Shown one piece after another: positions 60,862-64,000 of a stretch of DNA of 64,000 nt. Every line of letters starts with the position of its first letter. Within the stretch, counting starts at the first letter, position 1. The stretch spans positions 3,534,001 through 3,598,000 of the forward strand of contig CP063848.1 of assembly GCA_015277795.1 (NCBI GenBank), read 5' to 3'. The DNA comes from Massilia sp. UMI-21 (GTDB taxonomy: Bacteria; Pseudomonadota; Gammaproteobacteria; Burkholderiales; Burkholderiaceae_D). Made by a program: the position numbers and the translations under genes. The notes under the pieces were generated by a model. That model saw only the letters and a list, made by a program, of their open reading frames with translations, was not told the origin of the DNA and searched no databases.

Positions 60862-61260
60862 ATGCCGCCTCTATCGCACTCCGTATCCGAACAACTGAGC
60901 CAGCGCCTGCACCAGACGCGCAAGGACCTGCTCGACGCGGTCCGCGCCCGCACCGGTGCGCCGGATGACGAAGCCCCGAGCATTGCCCCGCTCGCCCACC
61001 AGGGCCAGAGCGACGACGCGCCGCAGTCCGAAATGATCAGCCACAACGAGCAGCACCTGGCCGAGCACGAATCCGCCCTGCTGCACGAGATCGACGTCGC
61101 CATCGGCAAGCTGGAGTCGGGCGGCGCCGGCATCTGCGAATCCTGCGGCCGCGACATCGCCGAGGCACGCCTGCTGGCCACCCCGACCGTCCGCCTGTGC
61201 ATCGAATGCCAGCAGCAGCTCGAGAAAGACCAGCACACCGGGCGCGGCCCGTCGATGTAG
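60862..61260 (+). CDS. TraR/DksA-family C4 zinc-finger protein
   Basis: 132 residues. The C-terminal zinc finger is CESCGRDIAEARLLATPTVRLCIECQ (CxxC-N17-CxxC), preceded by a long helical region (SEQLSQRLHQTRKDLLDAVRAR; NEQHLAEHESALLHEIDVAIGKLESG). The coiled-coil tip lacks an obvious DxxDxA motif required for full DksA action on RNA polymerase, so it may be a specialised relative. Transcribed divergently from ccoN and convergently with ccoS. Confidence 0.88.
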   Translation: MPPLSHSVSEQLSQRLHQTRKDLLDAVRARTGAPDDEAPSIAPLAHQGQSDDAPQSEMISHNEQHLAEHESALLHEIDVAIGKLESGGAGICESCGRDIAEARLLATPTVRLCIECQQQLEKDQHTGRGPSM

Positions 61261-61271
61261 TTTCCAGTCCC

Positions 61272-61295
61272 GCGGGGTGGACGGTTCCACCCCGC
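61272..61295. terminator. Hairpin between convergent DksA-like and ccoS genes
   Basis: A perfect 10-bp stem (GCGGGGTGGA 61272-61281 with TCCACCCCGC 61286-61295) and a CGGT tetraloop, located between the stops at 61260 and 61302. GC-rich and symmetrical, so usable from both sides, but no T-run follows on either strand. Confidence 0.6.
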
Positions 61296-61301
61296 ACCGG
61301 T

Positions 61302-61514
61302 CTAGACGGCGCCGGGCGCGCCGTCCGCGCGTTCAGGGCCGGCCGGCTGCGCCGGGCCGCATGCAAGCTCCCCCCGGTCGTCATCGACCAGGATCCGCAT
61401 CCCCGGTCCTTCCAGGTCCTCGAACTGGCCGCTCTCCGCCGCGCCAAAGAATATCCACACCGCCAGCGCGACCAGCATCACGCTGAGTGGAACGAGCAGA
61501 TACAGCGCTTCCAT
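61302..61514 (-). CDS. ccoS: cbb3 oxidase maturation protein CcoS
   Basis: 70 residues. N-terminal membrane helix LYLLVPLSVMLVALAVWIFFGAAESGQFEDLEGPG: the ESGQFDDLEGPAxRIL-type motif is the CcoS signature, followed by a short variable tail (DDDRGELACGPAQPAG). CcoS is needed for heme and copper insertion into cbb3. It begins one base after the ccoI stop and is cotranscribed with it. Confidence 0.93.
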   Translation of the reverse strand: MEALYLLVPLSVMLVALAVWIFFGAAESGQFEDLEGPGMRILVDDDRGELACGPAQPAGPERADGAPGAV

Positions 61515-61515
61515 G

Positions 61516-63966
61516 TCATTCCTTTCGCAAGCGGAGCGCGTTCAGCACCACGATTGCCGAGCTGGCCGCCATGCCGATGCCGGACAGCCAGGGGCTGAGC
61601 AGCCCGGTCGCCGCCGCCGGGATCGCAGCCAGGTTATAGACCGAGGCCCAGACCAGGTTCTGGCGGATGATGGCCATGGTGCGGCGCGCGGTGTCGGCAG
61701 CGTCGGCCAGCGGCAGCAGGCTGTCGCCCAGCAGCACGCCGTCGGCATGCACCTGGGCCAGTTCGGTGCCGCGCCCCATCGCGAACGACACGTCGGCGCC
61801 GCGCAGGACGGCGGCATCGTTGCTGCCGTCGCCCACCACCGCCACCACCGCGCCCTCCTGCTGCAGTTCGCGCACGAAGGCCAGCTTCTCGGCCGGCAGC
61901 CGGTCGCCGAAAGCGTTGGCGATGCCGAGCTGGCGCGCCACCGCGCTGGCCGCGGCCTGGTCGTCGCCGCTGAGCAGGATCACGGTCTTGCCGGCGCGCT
62001 GGAAGCGCCGCACCACCTCGGAGGCTTCCGGGCGCAGGCCGTCGGCCAGGTCGAAGCGCGCCAGCCAGTGGCCCTCGCAGGCCAGCCAGGCGGTGCTGGT
62101 GCCGGTCGGCGCCGCGCAGCGCACCATGCCGCCGGCCAGTTCCTGCGCGAATTCGGCGGTGCCGATCCGGTACACGACGCCGTCGATCGTGCCTTCGAAA
62201 CCGCGCCCGATCTCGGCGCGCAGCTTGCCCGCCACCAGGCCATGCCCCGGCATCGCCGCACGGACCGCGATCCCGACCGGATGGGAGTTCTCGGCCTGCA
62301 GCGCCGAGCCGATGCGCAGGCACAGGTCGCTGTCGAGCGAACCGACCGGCACCACCTGGCGCAGCACCACGCGGCCCAGGGTCAGCGTGCCGGTCTTGTC
62401 GAACACGACGTGGGTGGCACGCTCGAAGGTTTCCAGCGTGTGCGGCGCGACCGCCAGCACGCCGCGCCCCAGCAGCCGGTCGGTGGCCGCCGCCAGCGCG
62501 GTCGGGGTGGCCAGCGACAGCGCACAGGGACAGGACACCACCAGCACCGCCACCGCGGCATGCCAGGCGCGCGCCGGATCGACGCTGCTCCAGACCAGGT
62601 ACACCGCCACGGTGAGCAGCAGCAGGCCGAGCACGAACCAGGCGGCGACCCGGTCGGCCCACAAGGCCATGGCCGGCTTGCCGAGGCCGGCCCGTTCGAC
62701 CAGGCGCACCAGCATCGCCAGCGTGCTGTCGCGCGCCACCGAGGTGACGCGCACCACCACCGCCTGGCCGGCATTCACGGCGCCACCCGGCAGCGTGTCG
62801 CCGGGACCCATGCGGCGCGAGCGGCTTTCGCCGGTCAGCAGGGAAAAATCGAGATCGGTCTCGCCCTCCACCACGACGCCGTCCGTGGGGACCGCCTTGG
62901 CCGGCGTGACCAGCACCAGGTCGCCGACCGCCAGGGTCGACGCCGGCACCAGTTCGGTATCGCGCGCGCCGGGGTCGCCGCGCAGGCGCAAGGCCGACGC
63001 CGGCAGTCCGCGGCGCAGCGCGTCGAGCGCCTGCGAGGCGCGGCGGCGCGCCCCCAGCTCCAGGTAGCGGCTGCCGAGCAGCAGGAAGACGAACATCGTG
63101 ATCGAGTCGAAATAGACGTCGCCCCTGCCGGACACCAGGCTGACGCAGCTGCCGGCGAAGGCGGCCGCGATGCCCAGCGCCACCGGCACGTCCATGCCCG
63201 GCACGCCGCGCTTCAGGTCGCGCCAGGCGCCCTCGAAAAACGGCAGTGCCGAATAGAACACGGCCGGCAGGGTCAGCGCGAACGAGGCCCAGCCCATCAG
63301 CGCGCGCATGTCGGCATCCATGCTGCCGTCCTCGGCCAGGTAGACCGGCACCGCATACATCATCACCTGCATCATCGCCAGGCCGGCCACGAACAGCTGG
63401 CGGAACAGGCGGCGGCGAGCGCGCTCGATTCCCTGGTCGTGGCGCTGCACATCATACGGGGCCGCGCTGTAGCCGATCGCGCGCAGCGCGCGCACGATGC
63501 CGCTGACGCGGCAAAGCTGCGGATCCCAGCGCACGAACACGCGCCCCAGGGCGACGTTGAGCGAGACTTCCCGCACGCCGGCCAGCTGGCCGAGGCGGCG
63601 CTCGACCAGCCAGACGCAGGCGCCGCAGCGCACCCCCTCGATCGAGAAGCTGCCCTCGCCATCCATGCCCTGCTGGTCGAACAGCGCCAGCTCGGGTTCG
63701 TCCGCCGCATCCGCGACCGGGGCGGCGTATTCGGTGCGCGCGTGGTAGTAGTCGGCGAAACCGCCGGCGACGATGGCTTCGGCGGCGGCGGCGCAGCCGG
63801 GGCAGCACATGCTGCGCGCCGCACCGTCGATCCGGGCCTGCCAGCTGCTGCCGTTCGGCACCGGCGCGCCGCAATGGAAGCAGCCGGCGCCCGACCTTGC
63901 CCGCCCCTCGGGCGCGCCCCGGCCGATGCCGGCCGGCGCCGCGATCTCCGCCAGCACCGCGCTCAT
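61516..63966 (-). CDS. ccoI: Copper-translocating P-type ATPase for cbb3 assembly
   Basis: 816 residues from ATG 63966, overlapping the stop of an upstream frame. The N-terminus has the CFHCGAPVP and CCPGC cysteine pairs typical of FixI/CcoI, then a heavy-metal-associated domain with GVRCGACVWLVE. Eight membrane helices include the metal-transport motif CPC (VVSCPCALSLATP). The phosphorylation site is DKTGTLT, with TGES and GDGSNDAAVL also present. It exports copper to the periplasm for CcoN maturation. Encoded as a two-gene unit with ccoS, separated from ccoNOQPGH by the DksA-like gene. Confidence 0.95.
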   Translation of the reverse strand: MSAVLAEIAAPAGIGRGAPEGRARSGAGCFHCGAPVPNGSSWQARIDGAARSMCCPGCAAAAEAIVAGGFADYYHARTEYAAPVADAADEPELALFDQQGMDGEGSFSIEGVRCGACVWLVERRLGQLAGVREVSLNVALGRVFVRWDPQLCRVSGIVRALRAIGYSAAPYDVQRHDQGIERARRRLFRQLFVAGLAMMQVMMYAVPVYLAEDGSMDADMRALMGWASFALTLPAVFYSALPFFEGAWRDLKRGVPGMDVPVALGIAAAFAGSCVSLVSGRGDVYFDSITMFVFLLLGSRYLELGARRRASQALDALRRGLPASALRLRGDPGARDTELVPASTLAVGDLVLVTPAKAVPTDGVVVEGETDLDFSLLTGESRSRRMGPGDTLPGGAVNAGQAVVVRVTSVARDSTLAMLVRLVERAGLGKPAMALWADRVAAWFVLGLLLLTVAVYLVWSSVDPARAWHAAVAVLVVSCPCALSLATPTALAAATDRLLGRGVLAVAPHTLETFERATHVVFDKTGTLTLGRVVLRQVVPVGSLDSDLCLRIGSALQAENSHPVGIAVRAAMPGHGLVAGKLRAEIGRGFEGTIDGVVYRIGTAEFAQELAGGMVRCAAPTGTSTAWLACEGHWLARFDLADGLRPEASEVVRRFQRAGKTVILLSGDDQAAASAVARQLGIANAFGDRLPAEKLAFVRELQQEGAVVAVVGDGSNDAAVLRGADVSFAMGRGTELAQVHADGVLLGDSLLPLADAADTARRTMAIIRQNLVWASVYNLAAIPAAATGLLSPWLSGIGMAASSAIVVLNALRLRKE

Positions 63967-64000
63967 GCCCCGGCTCCCGGCGCGAGGCACAGCACGCCGA
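63963..64000 (-). CDS. 3' end of an upstream gene, cut by the window edge
   Basis: On the minus strand the last bases of the window read GVLCLAPGAGA then TGA, with the stop overlapping the ccoI start (ATGA). This suggests the end of a cotranscribed upstream gene. In related genomes a TauE/SafE-like membrane protein often precedes ccoI, but eleven codons are too few to identify it. Confidence 0.35.
   Translation of the reverse strand, partial: GVLCLAPGAGA

Overview
The window is one continuous stretch of high-GC bacterial chromosome. Gene content and protein style (ccoNOQP-ccoG-fixH, a cyanide-insensitive-type cytochrome bd oxidase, a DUF3305/DUF3306 formate dehydrogenase operon, a fused aminobenzoyl/salicylyl-CoA oxygenase) point to a betaproteobacterium of the Burkholderiales, most likely Oxalobacteraceae close to Massilia. 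That assignment is inferred from reading proteins, not from a search. I see no rRNA, tRNA, CRISPR array or recognisable transposase.

Layout. 1-2000: an AT-rich, foreign-looking gene of unknown function abuts a decapitated HD-domain hydrolase gene, so a mobile-element or island edge probably lies near 1480. 2100-4750: a UvrD/Rep-type helicase gene is bracketed by two 132-bp direct copies of an intergenic element, each with three DnaA-box-like 9-mers in the same geometry. 4859-9598: small proteins, S-formylglutathione hydrolase, and a stress block made of an Hsp20 gene remnant, a phosphoribosyltransferase, a membrane protein and an erythromycin-esterase-like protein. 9638-17832: a diguanylate cyclase, an isoquinoline-oxidoreductase-type molybdenum hydroxylase pair, a small stress-type protein and a large M16 peptidase. 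17935-22782: a four-gene aromatic acyl-CoA operon (oxygenase/reductase, enoyl-CoA hydratase, acyl-CoA dehydrogenase, RidA). 22921-33894: hybrid histidine kinase, topoisomerase IB, MRJP-like protein, HTH-GAF regulator, chemoreceptor, pncB, SET-domain protein and an acyl-CoA synthetase.

34089-63966 is dominated by low-oxygen respiration. An eleven-gene formate dehydrogenase operon (transcribed from 43913 down to 34089) is followed by a cydAB-DUF2474 operon, an Fnr-type regulator with all four cluster cysteines, the ccoNOQPGH operon with a perfect FNR box upstream, and ccoI-ccoS. Formate would be oxidised in the periplasm and electrons passed through quinol to bd oxidase or through the bc1 complex to cbb3 oxidase. 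The Fnr protein is the obvious local regulator. A metzincin-like protein without a signal peptide, two phosphoesterases, a DUF885 protein and a ThuA protein sit between these respiratory blocks.

Most interesting points: the paired DnaA-box elements around the helicase; the Hsp20-phosphoribosyltransferase-erythromycin esterase neighbourhood, which recalls the hspX-Rv2030c dormancy locus of Mycobacterium; the RidA gene in a pathway whose first product may be an enamine; in-frame 6-, 9- and 12-bp microsatellites in three genes of the formate dehydrogenase operon; and the leaderless metzincin.
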